Assembly: GCA_023228985.1 (NCBI GenBank)
Contig: JALOAC010000008.1
Coordinates: forward strand, 1 to 64,000
Direction: 5' to 3'
From: Thiopseudomonas sp.
GTDB lineage: Bacteria > Pseudomonadota > Gammaproteobacteria > Pseudomonadales > Pseudomonadaceae
DNA length: 64,000 bases
The position numbers and the translations under genes were made by a program. Below, in pieces: positions 29,332 through 39,186 of this stretch (within the stretch, counting starts at the first letter, position 1; every line of letters begins with the position of its first letter). The notes beneath the pieces are model-generated. The model made no database searches, was not told the origin of the DNA, and worked only from the letters and a program-made list of their open reading frames with translations.

Positions 29332-30678
29332 ATGAGCCGAATTCAACAGCTTGGGCCAGAAACTTTGCCAGAGTTAGAGCAACAAGTGGAGCATATTCTT
29401 GCAGAAGCAAAGCGTCAGGGTGCTAGTGCCTGTGAGGTCGCCGTAAGTGCGCAACAGGGCCTAAGTGTAGGTGTGCGCGAACGTGAAGTTGAGTCGGTGG
29501 AGTTTACCCAAGATCAAGGGTTTTCCATTACTGTCTATGCCGGCCAGCGCAAAGGTTCTGCCAGCACCACTATCGCTGGTATTGAGGCTATTCGTGAAAC
29601 TGTAGCGGCAGCCTTGGCCATTGCCAAACATACCTCAGAAGATGAGAGTGCTGGTTTAGCCAGTGCTGAATTAATGGCCAAAGAATTGCCTGAGCTGGAT
29701 ATCTGGTATCCATGGGATATATCACCAGAGCAAGCCATAGAGCTAGCGCTTGAGTGTGAGGCTGCAGCCTTTGCCGCTGATACGCGTATCAGCAAAGCCG
29801 ATGGCACCAGCCTAAATACGGATAATGGCTGTACAGTGTATGGCAATAGCCATGGCTTTATAGGTGGTTACGCCGGTACGCGGCACAGTCTTAGCTGCGT
29901 GATGATTGCAGGTCAGTACGACAAAATGCAGCGCAACTATTGGTATGACTATGCGCGCAGTGCAAACAACTTGGCCAGCGTGCAAAGTATTGGTGAGCGT
30001 GCTGCTCAGCGCACAGTGAGCCGTTTGGGTGCGCGCTCGGTGCCTACCTGTGAGGTGCCGGTGGTTTTCTCTGCCGAAGTGGCTGGTGGTTTTTTAGGTC
30101 ATTTATTGGCAGCCATTGCCGGTGGTAGCCTGTATCGCAAAACCACTTTTTTAGTGGATGCTTTAGGTGAGCAACTGTTCCCCGACTGGTTTACCTTGGA
30201 TGAACGCCCACTGCTTAAAGGCGGTTTGGACAGCAGTGCGTTTGATGGTGATGGACTGGCGACCTATGCCAAGCCTTTTGTCGAGCATGGCCGTTTGGTG
30301 AGTTACATGTTGAGTACCTATTCAGGACGCAAGCTGGGCATGCCCAGTACTGCTAATGCCGGCGGCGCGCGTAACCTCTTCGTCACCCATAGCGAACATG
30401 ACCAAGCTGCGCTATTAAAACAAATGGGGCGCGGCTTGTTGGTGACTGAGCTGATGGGGCAGGGTTTAAATTTGGTTACGGGTGATTATTCCCGGGGTGC
30501 CGGTGGCTACTGGGTAGAGAGCGGCGAAATACAGTATCCCGTGCAGGAAGTAACTATTGCAGGAAACCTGCGTGATCTGTACCGCAATATACAGGCGATA
30601 GGTAATGACCTTGACATGCGTAGCAGCATTCGTAGCGGTTCAATACTGCTTGAAAAAATGACTGTAGCAGGGCAGTGA
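29332..30678 (+). CDS. pmbA: Metalloprotease PmbA (TldE)
   Basis: TldE/PmbA subunit of the TldD-TldE metalloprotease, which trims unfolded peptides and matures microcins such as MccB17 in enterobacteria. It has 448 aa, as in the family. Visible: the N-terminal GVREREVESVEFTQDQGF, the mid-protein FSAEVAGGFLGHLLAAIAGG near residue 245, and the C-terminal GLNLVTGDYSRGAGGYWVE near 380. TldE itself lacks the catalytic zinc motif found in TldD, which is not in this window. It is divergent from yjgA and convergent with the DUF3426 gene, separated by 4 bases. Confidence 0.95.
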   Translation: MSRIQQLGPETLPELEQQVEHILAEAKRQGASACEVAVSAQQGLSVGVREREVESVEFTQDQGFSITVYAGQRKGSASTTIAGIEAIRETVAAALAIAKHTSEDESAGLASAELMAKELPELDIWYPWDISPEQAIELALECEAAAFAADTRISKADGTSLNTDNGCTVYGNSHGFIGGYAGTRHSLSCVMIAGQYDKMQRNYWYDYARSANNLASVQSIGERAAQRTVSRLGARSVPTCEVPVVFSAEVAGGFLGHLLAAIAGGSLYRKTTFLVDALGEQLFPDWFTLDERPLLKGGLDSSAFDGDGLATYAKPFVEHGRLVSYMLSTYSGRKLGMPSTANAGGARNLFVTHSEHDQAALLKQMGRGLLVTELMGQGLNLVTGDYSRGAGGYWVESGEIQYPVQEVTIAGNLRDLYRNIQAIGNDLDMRSSIRSGSILLEKMTVAGQ

Positions 30679-30682
30679 GTTG

Positions 30683-31825
30683 TTATTCGGGTGAAAGGAA
30701 CTCAAGACTGTAGTGTTCTGCCAGTTTGGTTGGGATCAGCACTTCAAAAGAAATACGAATAGGAATCTGTGCTGGCATTTGTTGGCTGCCAGCCAGTTCA
30801 CCGCCTAGGTATTCAGCTGGACTGAACGAGCGACTTGCCAAAGTGGTTTTTTCGCCATCTAAAAAATTAAGTTTAATGAGTGGATAAGCTTGCACGTATG
30901 ACGCGCGGTTATAGATTACGGCGTCAATCAGTAACGCATCCTTAAACTCGGGATGTTTACGCACCATCAGGTTACTGCTTTTTATAAGATCGACATTGAC
31001 TCGGCTTGGCATTGAGCAGCCAATAACAGGGCAGAGGCGCTGTATCCACACTCGGCTGTTTTCGTTGCGCGCTAAGTCATCAAAATTAAAGTAGATGTAT
31101 TGCGCGATAAAGGCGCAGAGGGTGAAAACTGTTAGTCCACCCCAAATAATGCGACCTTTCCATGGGTTTGGTTTTGGCTTCCAAGTCAGAGCTAAAGGTT
31201 CAACATCCAGTTCGGTGAATGCTTCGCGGATGCGCGGCTCTTTTCTTGAGCTTGGCAGCTTTGTGTTTTCGTTAGCTAGGTCGGTTTCTACGCTAGACTC
31301 TGCTGCTGCCTGCTGTGCAAAATCAGTAGCACACAAGGCTTCAGTTTCAGCTGTAAGGTCTGCGTCAGCGAGAGTAAATAACTCGCCAATTTCCGGCTCT
31401 ACTCCTGCCTCTGCTAAGAGAGCTGCAGCCCAGGCTTCTTCATCATAGGGCGCATCGGTAACCTGAGTGGCCTGATAAAAATCAGCGGTGGGTTTGTCAG
31501 TAAATTTTTCTTCGTGCGTATCAGATGCAGTGGTTTGGCTGTCTTTGCCGAAAACCGAATCAGCTGTTGGCTGTTCTTGTTGAGCAAGACGCGCCAGCTC
31601 TTGTTCGAATTCTGGAGAGTCAATATTAATATCCAGATCGTCATGGATTAAAAAATCTTCTTTGACAGACTTTTCTTGCGCGCCCGCTTGCAGTCGCTCT
31701 ACCGCATTAAATACTTGCCGACAGGAACCGCAGCGTACCATGCCGTGCGCCGCCTCTAGTTGAGCGGGCAGTAAGCGAAACTTGGTATCGCAATGCGAGC
31801 ATTGGGTCGTAAGTGTGTTAGTCAT
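30683..31825 (-). CDS. Zinc-ribbon and DUF3426 domain membrane protein
   Basis: A 380-aa protein. The N-terminus is an MJ0042-type zinc ribbon with paired cysteines, C-SHC and C-GSC (residues ~9-12 and 32-35). A long acidic, low-complexity stretch (~60-200) follows, then one membrane helix (~228-247, WGGLTVFTLCAFIAQYIYF) and a C-terminal DUF3426 domain (~265-380). The family is common in Pseudomonadota and often sits next to prmA, as here, but its function is unknown. The topology suggests a cytoplasmic N-terminus and a periplasmic DUF3426 domain. Confidence 0.88.
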   Translation of the reverse strand: MTNTLTTQCSHCDTKFRLLPAQLEAAHGMVRCGSCRQVFNAVERLQAGAQEKSVKEDFLIHDDLDINIDSPEFEQELARLAQQEQPTADSVFGKDSQTTASDTHEEKFTDKPTADFYQATQVTDAPYDEEAWAAALLAEAGVEPEIGELFTLADADLTAETEALCATDFAQQAAAESSVETDLANENTKLPSSRKEPRIREAFTELDVEPLALTWKPKPNPWKGRIIWGGLTVFTLCAFIAQYIYFNFDDLARNENSRVWIQRLCPVIGCSMPSRVNVDLIKSSNLMVRKHPEFKDALLIDAVIYNRASYVQAYPLIKLNFLDGEKTTLASRSFSPAEYLGGELAGSQQMPAQIPIRISFEVLIPTKLAEHYSLEFLSPE

Positions 31826-31855
31826 AAACGAAAATTGAGCCGAGCTTGGTTAAAG

Positions 31856-32752
31856 TCATGCACGATGTATTTTGCGCGTGCCAGCAATGCATACCCACTC
31901 GTCTTTAATTTGCGTGGGTTCTAAGTCAAAATCATTAGTATAAGCAGCGCGAACTTCCTCGGCCTGCTCCAGTAAAATGCCTGATAAAACAATCTGTCCA
32001 CCGGGGCGAGTATGCTGAGTCAGTTGCGCTGCTAACTGTACCAGAGGGCCAGCTAAAATATTTGCCAACACCACATCAAATTCAGTCTTTTCCGCCATGT
32101 TTTGCGCTAAATAGAGGCTAAAGCGTGATGCGTCAATGTTATTGCGCTGTGCATTATCCGCCGTGGCTTCTAAAGCTTGCGGATCGATATCGGTGCAAGT
32201 AGCGTGTTGTGCGCCCAGCAGTAAACTGGCAATGGCAAGGATTCCTGAGCCACAGCCAAAATCGAGCACCTTTACGCCTTCGCGCAGGTTTTTGTCTAGC
32301 CATGCAAGGCACAGAGCTGTGGTTTGATGGGTACCCGTGCCGAAGGCCAAGCCTGGGTCGAGTAACAAGTTGACCGCTTCAGGCTCGGGTGCTGCGTGCC
32401 AGCTAGGCACTACCCACAAACGCTGACCAAAGCACATCGGCTGAAAGTTATCCATCCAGCTGCGTTCCCAGTCTTGCTCGGGTAACTGCTCAATTTGATA
32501 CTGCAGTGCGTCTTTTGCGCAACGCTCTGCCAGTTGTTGCTCTAACGAGGCTTGGCTATGCTCTTGCTGATCAAACAAGGCCAGTAAGTGGGTCTTGCTC
32601 CACAGAGGCGTGGTACCCAGATCAGGTTCATAAATAGGCTGATCCTCGCCGTCAATATAGGTCACTGAAACAGCGCCCAAGGCTAATAATGTATCTTCCC
32701 AATATGTAGCTTGCTCTGGAGTAATAGCAAGACGAACCTGCAGCCATGACAT
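31856..32752 (-). CDS. prmA: Ribosomal protein L11 methyltransferase
   Basis: SAM-dependent methyltransferase that trimethylates lysines and the N-terminus of ribosomal protein L11. Length is 298 aa. The N-terminal L11-recognition domain (~1-60; [14 protein letters not shown]) precedes the Rossmann fold with [15 protein letters not shown] near residue 139, motif [20 protein letters not shown] near 163 and the post-motif NPPY-like ANILAGPL near 231. It lies upstream of the DUF3426 gene on the same strand (30 bases), likely in one transcript. Confidence 0.96.
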   Translation of the reverse strand: MSWLQVRLAITPEQATYWEDTLLALGAVSVTYIDGEDQPIYEPDLGTTPLWSKTHLLALFDQQEHSQASLEQQLAERCAKDALQYQIEQLPEQDWERSWMDNFQPMCFGQRLWVVPSWHAAPEPEAVNLLLDPGLAFGTGTHQTTALCLAWLDKNLREGVKVLDFGCGSGILAIASLLLGAQHATCTDIDPQALEATADNAQRNNIDASRFSLYLAQNMAEKTEFDVVLANILAGPLVQLAAQLTQHTRPGGQIVLSGILLEQAEEVRAAYTNDFDLEPTQIKDEWVCIAGTRKIHRA

Positions 32753-32797
32753 AGTAAAACCTTAAGTGAGAATTTAATTTAAAGAGAGGGTAGTTAT

Positions 32798-33952
32798 TCA
32801 GTGCGCCTGACTGCGGTATTGATTTTGCAGTGGATTAGCATACTGCATAATCAAAAACGGCTGTTGCTCGGCAGGGCAGTCAGCGAGTTTTTTCTGCCAA
32901 ACACTTTGCGCCTGAGCCACTTCTTTTTCAGTAAACAGTTCGCGCGCCGCAGGAACGAGCAAAGTCTGATCGCGCTCAGCCCAGGTGTGCCAAGCTAGGT
33001 AGTTGATTGGAAACAGGCGGTAGTCCCGCCAAACGATCTGGTCAATCTGCTGTGCAAGTTCTCGAGCATCAGTAAAGCCATTAGCAATAGTCTCAGAGAA
33101 ATGCACGTGTACGCGGCCTTTATAGCCCGTAATACCTAACACAATGCTGGTGTCATCTTCACCAGCTTGCTTGGTATATTTGCCCGTGGTGGCTTTGATG
33201 TAAAGCTCTCTGGCTTTGGCGAGATCACAGGGGTCATATTCATAGCTAATGACCACAGGAGTGAGGCTTAGTTGGCTAATGGCCTGATTAAACTCCAACT
33301 CGCGCTGTGACATATGCAGCATTTTTAAGATGGCGCTGTCGGTACGGTCATTCCCATCTTTAGCGCGACCTTCTGCTTGAGCGATCCAGATTGACTGCTG
33401 TTCTTGCAAAATTGAATGGTTGATATAGCTGGAAAGCTGCATAAAAGCGTCGATTTTTTCGCGGCGTCCAGTAACCGAGCGCTGCACGATAAAGCTCTTA
33501 TTAAGACGCATCAAGTCACTGACAAAAGGGCGCTGCAATAGGTTATCGCCAATGGCTAAACGTGGCGTGTTTATCTGGCTTTGAAACAATGCGTAGTTTA
33601 CATAGGCCGGATCCATCACAATGTCACGGTGATTGCTGAGGAACAGGTGGGGTTGATTGCCGGTTAGGTGCTCAATCCCTGAAAAGCTGATGCCGTCTGT
33701 GGCGCGCTTAACCGAGTTTTCAACATAAGGGGCAATGCGTGCTTGTAAATCTGCCACAGAGTTAATATCGGCCAGCTCTTTGCGTAAAGAGTAGCTAATT
33801 AAAGGGCGTACCAGCCAGCAGAAATGCTTGGCTAATCTTGGGAAACGGTATTTTGCAATGGTGTTGAGAAACTCAGGATTAACCGCCAAGCGTTGCAATA
33901 CCTCAGCAACTTCATGGTCATGGTAGGGGCGAATGCTGTCAAATTGACCCAT
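32798..33952 (-). CDS. PlsC-like glycerolipid acyltransferase
   Basis: A 384-aa predicted 1-acyl-glycerol-phosphate-type acyltransferase. Motif I reads SNHRDIVMDP near residue 112, with H and D separated by five residues rather than the classical four. Motif III appears as AEGRAKDG near residue 202, where the Glu-Gly-Arg binds the phosphate. There is no obvious transmembrane helix, although an amphipathic N-terminal region could attach to the inner membrane. Its substrate is unknown; membrane phospholipid or storage-lipid acylation is inference. It is divergent from the DUF2007 gene. Confidence 0.8.
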   Translation of the reverse strand: MGQFDSIRPYHDHEVAEVLQRLAVNPEFLNTIAKYRFPRLAKHFCWLVRPLISYSLRKELADINSVADLQARIAPYVENSVKRATDGISFSGIEHLTGNQPHLFLSNHRDIVMDPAYVNYALFQSQINTPRLAIGDNLLQRPFVSDLMRLNKSFIVQRSVTGRREKIDAFMQLSSYINHSILQEQQSIWIAQAEGRAKDGNDRTDSAILKMLHMSQRELEFNQAISQLSLTPVVISYEYDPCDLAKARELYIKATTGKYTKQAGEDDTSIVLGITGYKGRVHVHFSETIANGFTDARELAQQIDQIVWRDYRLFPINYLAWHTWAERDQTLLVPAARELFTEKEVAQAQSVWQKKLADCPAEQQPFLIMQYANPLQNQYRSQAH

Positions 33953-34035
33953 GGATATGTTTTCACCAAGAATTGATAATGGAATAAAATGTTATTATAC
34001 GCTTAAAGCAATTTTAGGTGCAGAGGAACTCATGC

Positions 34036-34311
34036 ATGCAGCGAATATACGAACCTGAAGATCTACTACAAGCCAATCTGCTTATCAATATGCTTGCTAA
34101 TGAAGGGATTCAAGCGCACTTGCAGGGTGCTGATTTAGTGGGCGGCATGGGTGAGCTTCCGGCTTTAGGCTTGCTGGCGATTTGGACTCAGGATGAGGAT
34201 GTGCAGAAGGCTGTAGACTTGATTCAGGGCTATGAGCAAGCACAGCCCTGTGCTGAGGAGTTTGCCGAGGCGACGGGCGAGCATAAAACGCTGGGCACGC
34301 TCTGGTGCTAA
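34036..34311 (+). CDS. DUF2007-family putative signal-transducing protein
   Basis: Small 91-aa cytoplasmic protein of the DUF2007 family. Family features are YEPEDLLQANLLINMLANEGIQAHLQG (residues ~3-30) and the GELPALGLLAIWT strand near 40. Its fold is related to PII-like ferredoxin domains and its role is unknown. A GTG 18 bases upstream is in frame, but the ATG at 34036 follows AGAGGA at good spacing and gives the typical MQRIYEP start. It is convergent with dsbB. Confidence 0.82.
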   Translation: MQRIYEPEDLLQANLLINMLANEGIQAHLQGADLVGGMGELPALGLLAIWTQDEDVQKAVDLIQGYEQAQPCAEEFAEATGEHKTLGTLWC

Positions 34312-34317
34312 GGTGTT

Positions 34318-34833
34318 TTATCTAAACATAGATTTGCGCGTAAAACGTTTCAACAACAACATTAGGCTCCAGAGCAGCATCATAATAAAGCCCAGCATAC
34401 TGAGTTCAGCAATACTGAAGCCAAAGAATGTCCAGGTTACTTCGGCGCAATCAGAGCTGCCGTGCAGCATCTTGGCTATTACTTCCTGTAGCGGAAAGGC
34501 TTCCAGCATAAACTCTAAGGAAGGCAGGCAAGCCGGTAACTGATCCTTGGGCAGCTGTTGCAGCCAAATTTGGCGACCTGCTGCTGCTATTCCGCTACCG
34601 GCAATCAGGACTAACAAAAACGCATACACCTTGCGGCCGATCGCAGCCGGGTTATGCAGCGCGGCGAGCAGACTGATCACGCCAAAGGCGATGACGATAA
34701 CGCGTTGTACATAACACAAAGGGCAGGGCTCAAGCCCCATAAAATACTGCAAATAAAACGCAACCCCCATCAACAGCAAACAGCCCAAAAAGCCAAGACC
34801 GAACAGTGTGCGGGACTGAGAGAACAACTGCAT
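34318..34833 (-). CDS. dsbB: Disulfide bond formation protein B
   Basis: Inner-membrane quinone reductase that reoxidises DsbA. It has 171 aa and four hydrophobic segments (~10-30, 43-60, 68-86, 143-163). Both redox pairs are visible: C37-P-L-C40 in the first periplasmic loop, and C102 with C129 in the second. I chose the ATG at 34833 because TTGGAG lies six bases upstream of it; the in-frame TTG at 34845 is part of that ribosome site. It follows hemY by 42 bases, and a second DsbB (DsbH-type) in this place is known in Pseudomonas. It may be the paralogue, with the main dsbB elsewhere. Confidence 0.92.
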   Translation of the reverse strand: MQLFSQSRTLFGLGFLGCLLLMGVAFYLQYFMGLEPCPLCYVQRVIVIAFGVISLLAALHNPAAIGRKVYAFLLVLIAGSGIAAAGRQIWLQQLPKDQLPACLPSLEFMLEAFPLQEVIAKMLHGSSDCAEVTWTFFGFSIAELSMLGFIMMLLWSLMLLLKRFTRKSMFR

Positions 34834-34875
34834 ATGTAACTCCAAGAGTTATTGCTATTTAGGGTTTTAGTTTGC

Positions 34876-36078
34876 TCAGTCACTCTTGGTGCTGGCGCGT
34901 CTGTCTTGCATATTAATGCTGGCAGTGAGCAGTTGAATACTACGCTTGTGATCGCCCATTTGATTCAGCAAGCGCGCAAGCTCGGCATAGACCTTAGGTT
35001 GCGGACGCTTTTGCAGACTGGCTTGCAAATAGTCGCGCGCCTTACCCCAAAGCTCGGCTTGCAGGCAGAGCTTACCTAGCGCATACAGAGCGATAGGATC
35101 CTCAGGTGCTTGCTCTAGCCAGCGCTCGGCTGACTGCACCGCCAAACTAGCCTTTGCATGCGGGATTTGTGCGTAGGCTTGCAGTAATTGCACATCAAAC
35201 TGCTGATTTAACTGGTGGCGCAGTAGCTGTTCAGCTTGCTCGACTTGCTTAAAGATAATGTGCTGTGAGCAAAAAGCCATAAGTAACGTAGGGTTTTTGT
35301 GCAACGCTTTGGGCATGGCATTCCAAATATCATTAACCTGCTCAAGCGTTTCAGCTGGCTGACTGATGCGTCCTTGCCAAGCCTGCTGCTCCAACACATC
35401 CAGTTGTTGCGCTTCGACCCGTTTGGTTTTGCGCAATGCAGGAATTATTTTTAACAGCTGTCCCCAGTCTTGCTGTTGCTGGGCAAGCTGGCTGATGCGC
35501 AGTAATAACTCTGGATGCTGTGCATATTTTTTATATGACGTCAGCAAGCTGTCTTGTGCTTTGCTGAGTTCTCCGCGTGCCGTGTAAATGTCGGCTTGGC
35601 ACAGGGCAATGGCAGGGCTTTGCTTGGGCTCTTTGGCTTGTGCTTGAAGTAACAACTTATCGGCGGTGTCGGCTTGATTAAGGTGTTGTGCTGAACGTGC
35701 TGCGGCTAATAAATAAGGCGTTGGCTGTGGACTGACTTTGCCGGCATAACTTAATTGCTGCAGCGCATCTTGCCAGTTGCCTTGGGCGTAATGCAGCATG
35801 CCTTTATCAATGGCTGTCTGTAAACGCTTTTGCTTATTGGTGCTGGACCAAGGGTTGACCCAGCCCGCTGAAGTTAGCAGTGCGCTGAGTATGAGTCGTA
35901 TGACATAGAGAGCGACAAAGAGAATGACAAGGCAGAGTAAGAACACCCAGAGGGTGGCTTCAAAGCGGATATTTTTCCAGCTAATCAGCACATAGCCTTG
36001 GTGTTCCACGACCAGTGTGCCTAAACCCACTGTCGCCAGCATGACAACGACTAGAAGTAAGAAAGTGCGCTTTTTCAT
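34876..36078 (-). CDS. hemY: Heme biosynthesis HemY-like protein
   Basis: Membrane-anchored TPR-type protein of the proteobacterial HemY family (400 aa), unrelated to Bacillus HemY oxidase. Two N-terminal helices (~5-25 and 42-65) are followed by a long helical repeat region (~85-390) with TPR-like units (WQDALQQLSYAGKVSPQPTP, YARLL-type repeats, final KVYAELARLLNQMGD). It is linked genetically to late tetrapyrrole synthesis; its biochemical role is unclear. Its ATG overlaps the hemX stop by four bases, so the two are coupled. Confidence 0.9.
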   Translation of the reverse strand: MKKRTFLLLVVVMLATVGLGTLVVEHQGYVLISWKNIRFEATLWVFLLCLVILFVALYVIRLILSALLTSAGWVNPWSSTNKQKRLQTAIDKGMLHYAQGNWQDALQQLSYAGKVSPQPTPYLLAAARSAQHLNQADTADKLLLQAQAKEPKQSPAIALCQADIYTARGELSKAQDSLLTSYKKYAQHPELLLRISQLAQQQQDWGQLLKIIPALRKTKRVEAQQLDVLEQQAWQGRISQPAETLEQVNDIWNAMPKALHKNPTLLMAFCSQHIIFKQVEQAEQLLRHQLNQQFDVQLLQAYAQIPHAKASLAVQSAERWLEQAPEDPIALYALGKLCLQAELWGKARDYLQASLQKRPQPKVYAELARLLNQMGDHKRSIQLLTASINMQDRRASTKSD

Positions 36079-37361
36079 TGCTGTACCTCACCGCGGGTAC
36101 GGTATTCCAATGTTCTATCTTGGATGTAAGCCTGTAGTGCCAGCAAGGCAGGTTTGATGTCTGGCATGCTTTGGCTAACCGGTTGGCCAACTAACTCGTT
36201 TAGCAGAGCGGTTAGCGCCTGTGCGGTTTGGTTGTCGCTGGAGAAGTAATACTTCAATAAATCCAACCCTTGTTGAATCGCCTGATCATAGGTTTGTTGT
36301 TGGCCGTTTAGTGCGCCCCATTGTGCTTGCTCAATGGCTAAGCTGATGGCTAGACGGATATGAGTGATTTCTTGGCTGGACAGCAGCGGTTGAATGTCAT
36401 CAGGGCTGTTAAAGTCCAAACGCACATAGCTGGATAGTTGGTCCAACCACTGACGCCAAAAGGCACTGTCTGTAACCGTTTCCAGAGTATTTTCTGCTAG
36501 GTCGAAGCCCGGCATGAGCTGATCAAGTTGGTTGACTTGTCGTTGTAGCGCGCCTAGGCGCATAAACAAACCGGCGCGGTCTAGTTTTGGCATGGCTTTA
36601 ATATCAGCTAACGCTTGGGCGATGGCGTCGCGTGCAGGGTAAGCGGCGATATCGTCTTGCTCAAAGAGGATTTGGTCAGCGCCTTCTACTAGATGCAGAG
36701 CGCTGTTGAGATCCTGCATAGCACTGAGGCGTAAAATCGCCATGCGCAGTAAATGCTCGGCTTCGGCCAGACGCCAGTCTTGACGGGTATTACCGAAAGC
36801 GGATTCGAAGCGTGTGGTAAAGGCTTGGTGTGCAGACTGCATTTGTTTCAGTGCGCGCTGTTGCGTAGCAAAGTTGTCGCTGCTAGGAAGCTCGGCAAGC
36901 TGTAGCCTGAACTGGTCAATCTTTTTGGTTTGGTTGTCGAGCTGTTCTTGTAGTTGGGTTAACTGAGCTGCTTGTTCTTCATTATTGACTGTTTGTACTG
37001 CTGTGGTTTCGCTTTTGCCAGCGCTTGGCTGGGTGTAATGCCAGGCTGAAAAAGCCAAGCTGGCCGCAGCGATGAGTAAGGCAAACACAGCCACACCGTT
37101 GCCGGATTTTTTCTCTGTTTGAGTGGTAGGCTTGGTTGCCGCAGGCTCTGGTTTTTTAGTGTCCGCGTCGGTTTTATTCGTTTGCTTGTCTGCGCTGTTT
37201 TGCGGCTCTGCAGTAGTGTTTTTTTCTTGTGCTACAGGCTGCGTGGGTTCGCTGGCTGGCTTGGTATCTTCTGCAACGGGGTCTGCACTGGGCTCAGTAA
37301 CCTCTGGTGTGGCGGTTACTTGCTCTTCGTCTTGAGCTTTGCTTTTGCTTTCTTTGGTCAT
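36075..37361 (-). CDS. hemX: HemX family membrane protein
   Basis: A 428-aa protein of the HemX family, sometimes labelled uroporphyrinogen-III C-methyltransferase, although it carries no methyltransferase motifs. The first ~90 residues are acidic, Thr/Pro/Gln-rich and disordered. A single membrane helix lies at ~93-113 (NGVAVFALLIAAASLAFSAW). Then follow a coiled coil (~135-165) and a helical periplasmic domain. It is part of the hemC-hemD-hemX-hemY operon, overlapping hemY by 4 bases and starting 12 bases after hemD. Its role in heme synthesis or membrane organisation is not settled. Confidence 0.9.
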   Translation of the reverse strand: MTKESKSKAQDEEQVTATPEVTEPSADPVAEDTKPASEPTQPVAQEKNTTAEPQNSADKQTNKTDADTKKPEPAATKPTTQTEKKSGNGVAVFALLIAAASLAFSAWHYTQPSAGKSETTAVQTVNNEEQAAQLTQLQEQLDNQTKKIDQFRLQLAELPSSDNFATQQRALKQMQSAHQAFTTRFESAFGNTRQDWRLAEAEHLLRMAILRLSAMQDLNSALHLVEGADQILFEQDDIAAYPARDAIAQALADIKAMPKLDRAGLFMRLGALQRQVNQLDQLMPGFDLAENTLETVTDSAFWRQWLDQLSSYVRLDFNSPDDIQPLLSSQEITHIRLAISLAIEQAQWGALNGQQQTYDQAIQQGLDLLKYYFSSDNQTAQALTALLNELVGQPVSQSMPDIKPALLALQAYIQDRTLEYRTRGEVQQ

Positions 37362-37373
37362 GCTGAAGTCCTT

Positions 37374-38144
37374 CTATGACTGTAGTGGGCGGTGCTGTTG
37401 CAGTGCTTTAATTAAAGCATCATTGCTTGCACCCTGACAGTCAATCACATAGGTTGCGCCTAGGTCTCTAGCTGTTTGCGCCACTCTAGGGCTGGGGGTA
37501 AACAGCGGTAACCGAGCAAGTTTAGACCAGTTTATATCAGCAAGCTCAAGCAGATGTTTGAGACCTTGCTCACTACTAACAACTAGTCCGTTTAATTGGT
37601 TTTGTTGGATTGATTCTAGCAGTAAATTCGTTGGATATTCAGGTAAAAAACGTTCGTACAGGGGCAAAAAATCGACGGGCACGCCTTTATCGAGAATTTG
37701 CTGCGATAAAAAATCGCGCCCCACATCAGCGCGCATAATCAAAGCGCGTGGATTGGGTTGCTTAAGCGAGTCTTGGAATGCAGCAAGAGCTAATAACGCT
37801 TCGCTGTCATCGCCCTGTTCCGGCCAGCTTACAGGCAAGCCATATTCCTTGAGTATTTGCCCTGTGGCGGCGCCCACACTGAACCATTGCGGACGAGAGG
37901 GCGGTTGTGGCCAGTAGGTATCTAGTCGTTCCAGCGCGTAGCGCGCTGCAGGCTTGCTGACCACTACGATGCTGCTGTAGCGATCTAAATTAAGCATGAG
38001 AGAGCGCTGTGCTGGAGTTTCTTCCAGTGCGCGCATGTCCAACAACGGCAAGCCAAAACTAAAGACTCCCAGTTGCTGGAGTTGCGCCGCCAATAGTTGG
38101 TTATCGACGGCTGGGCGCGTAATTAATAAACGCCAAGTATTCAC
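37374..38144 (-). CDS. hemD: Uroporphyrinogen-III synthase
   Basis: Cyclises hydroxymethylbilane to uroporphyrinogen III with inversion of ring D. It has 256 aa; the family has low sequence identity but shows LLITRPAVDNQLLAAQLQ at the N-terminus, VVVSKPAARYAL near residue 60, FSVGAATGQIL near 87, and the C-terminal LFTPSPRVAQTARDLG near 213. It starts 2 bases after hemC ends and precedes hemX, so it is co-transcribed with both. Confidence 0.92.
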   Translation of the reverse strand: MNTWRLLITRPAVDNQLLAAQLQQLGVFSFGLPLLDMRALEETPAQRSLMLNLDRYSSIVVVSKPAARYALERLDTYWPQPPSRPQWFSVGAATGQILKEYGLPVSWPEQGDDSEALLALAAFQDSLKQPNPRALIMRADVGRDFLSQQILDKGVPVDFLPLYERFLPEYPTNLLLESIQQNQLNGLVVSSEQGLKHLLELADINWSKLARLPLFTPSPRVAQTARDLGATYVIDCQGASNDALIKALQQHRPLQS

Positions 38145-38146
38145 GG

Positions 38147-39082
38147 CTAATTGGATTCAGCGTAAATTTTTGCCAAAATTTCACCTGCGCCTTGGGCAAG
38201 CAGATCTTTGGCTACTGAGATGCCTAATGCTTCAGCATCAGCACGTGGTGCGCGAGCTTCGGCGCGCAATAAAACGGTGCCGTCGGGCTGGCCAACTAAG
38301 CCACGTAGCCAAAGCTGATCACCTTCTAAAACAGCATAACAAGCGATAGGCACTTGGCAGCCGCCATTGAGGTGGCGGTTTAGCGCGCGCTCAGCAACAA
38401 TGCGGTCAGCGCTGTTTTGTTCGTGTAGAGGCTGTAGCAGTTGGTGTAGCTCGGTATCGTTGGTGCGGCACTCAATGCCAACCGCACCTTGGCCGCCTGC
38501 TGGCAAACTTTGTACATCGCTTAGACTGCTGCGGATACGATCGTTAAAGCCTAAACGAATCAGGCCAGCTGCCGCGAGAATAATGGCGTCATACTCGCCC
38601 GCATCCAGCTTGGCTAGGCGGGTATTCACGTTGCCACGTAAAAAGCGGATTTCTAGGTCTGGGCGCAAATTCAGTAGCTGTGCTTGGCGTCTTAGGCTGG
38701 ATGTACCAACCACGCTACCATGGGGCAGCTCGTCCAGATTGGCGTAATTATTGGAAACAAAGGCATCGCGAGGGTCTTCACGCTCACAGATGCAGTACAA
38801 CCCCAAGCCCTCAGGGAATTCCATAGGCACATCTTTCATGGAATGCACGGCAATGTCAGCTTCGTCATTCAGCAGTGCGGTTTCTAGTTCTTTAACAAAC
38901 AGGCCTTTGCCGCCAATTTTAGCCAGTGGCGAGTCGAGCAGTTGGTCGCCACGACTCACCATGGGGACTAGACTGACTTTTAGGCCGGGGTGGGCTTGTT
39001 CAAGACGCGCTTTAACGTGTTCAGCTTGCCATAAGGCTAAAGCACTTTTGCGGGTGGCAATACGGATATGACGAGAGGACAT
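38147..39082 (-). CDS. hemC: Hydroxymethylbilane synthase (porphobilinogen deaminase)
   Basis: Polymerises four porphobilinogens to hydroxymethylbilane. It has 311 aa. Visible are [16 protein letters not shown] at the N-terminus, the catalytic Asp region HSMKDVPME near residue 80, [11 protein letters not shown] near 130, and the dipyrromethane-cofactor cysteine in [14 protein letters not shown] near 243. It heads the heme block and lies 104 bases after algR, as in Pseudomonas. A separate promoter in that gap is possible. Confidence 0.97.
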   Translation of the reverse strand: MSSRHIRIATRKSALALWQAEHVKARLEQAHPGLKVSLVPMVSRGDQLLDSPLAKIGGKGLFVKELETALLNDEADIAVHSMKDVPMEFPEGLGLYCICEREDPRDAFVSNNYANLDELPHGSVVGTSSLRRQAQLLNLRPDLEIRFLRGNVNTRLAKLDAGEYDAIILAAAGLIRLGFNDRIRSSLSDVQSLPAGGQGAVGIECRTNDTELHQLLQPLHEQNSADRIVAERALNRHLNGGCQVPIACYAVLEGDQLWLRGLVGQPDGTVLLRAEARAPRADAEALGISVAKDLLAQGAGEILAKIYAESN

Positions 39083-39186
39083 AGTGAAATCTACTTTGTT
39101 TAGAATGACTTGATGGCTAGAGCTTGGCTAGCTGACTTACACAGATGATAACAGCCTGACTAAGCGAGTGCTATATGTGAGCAGGG

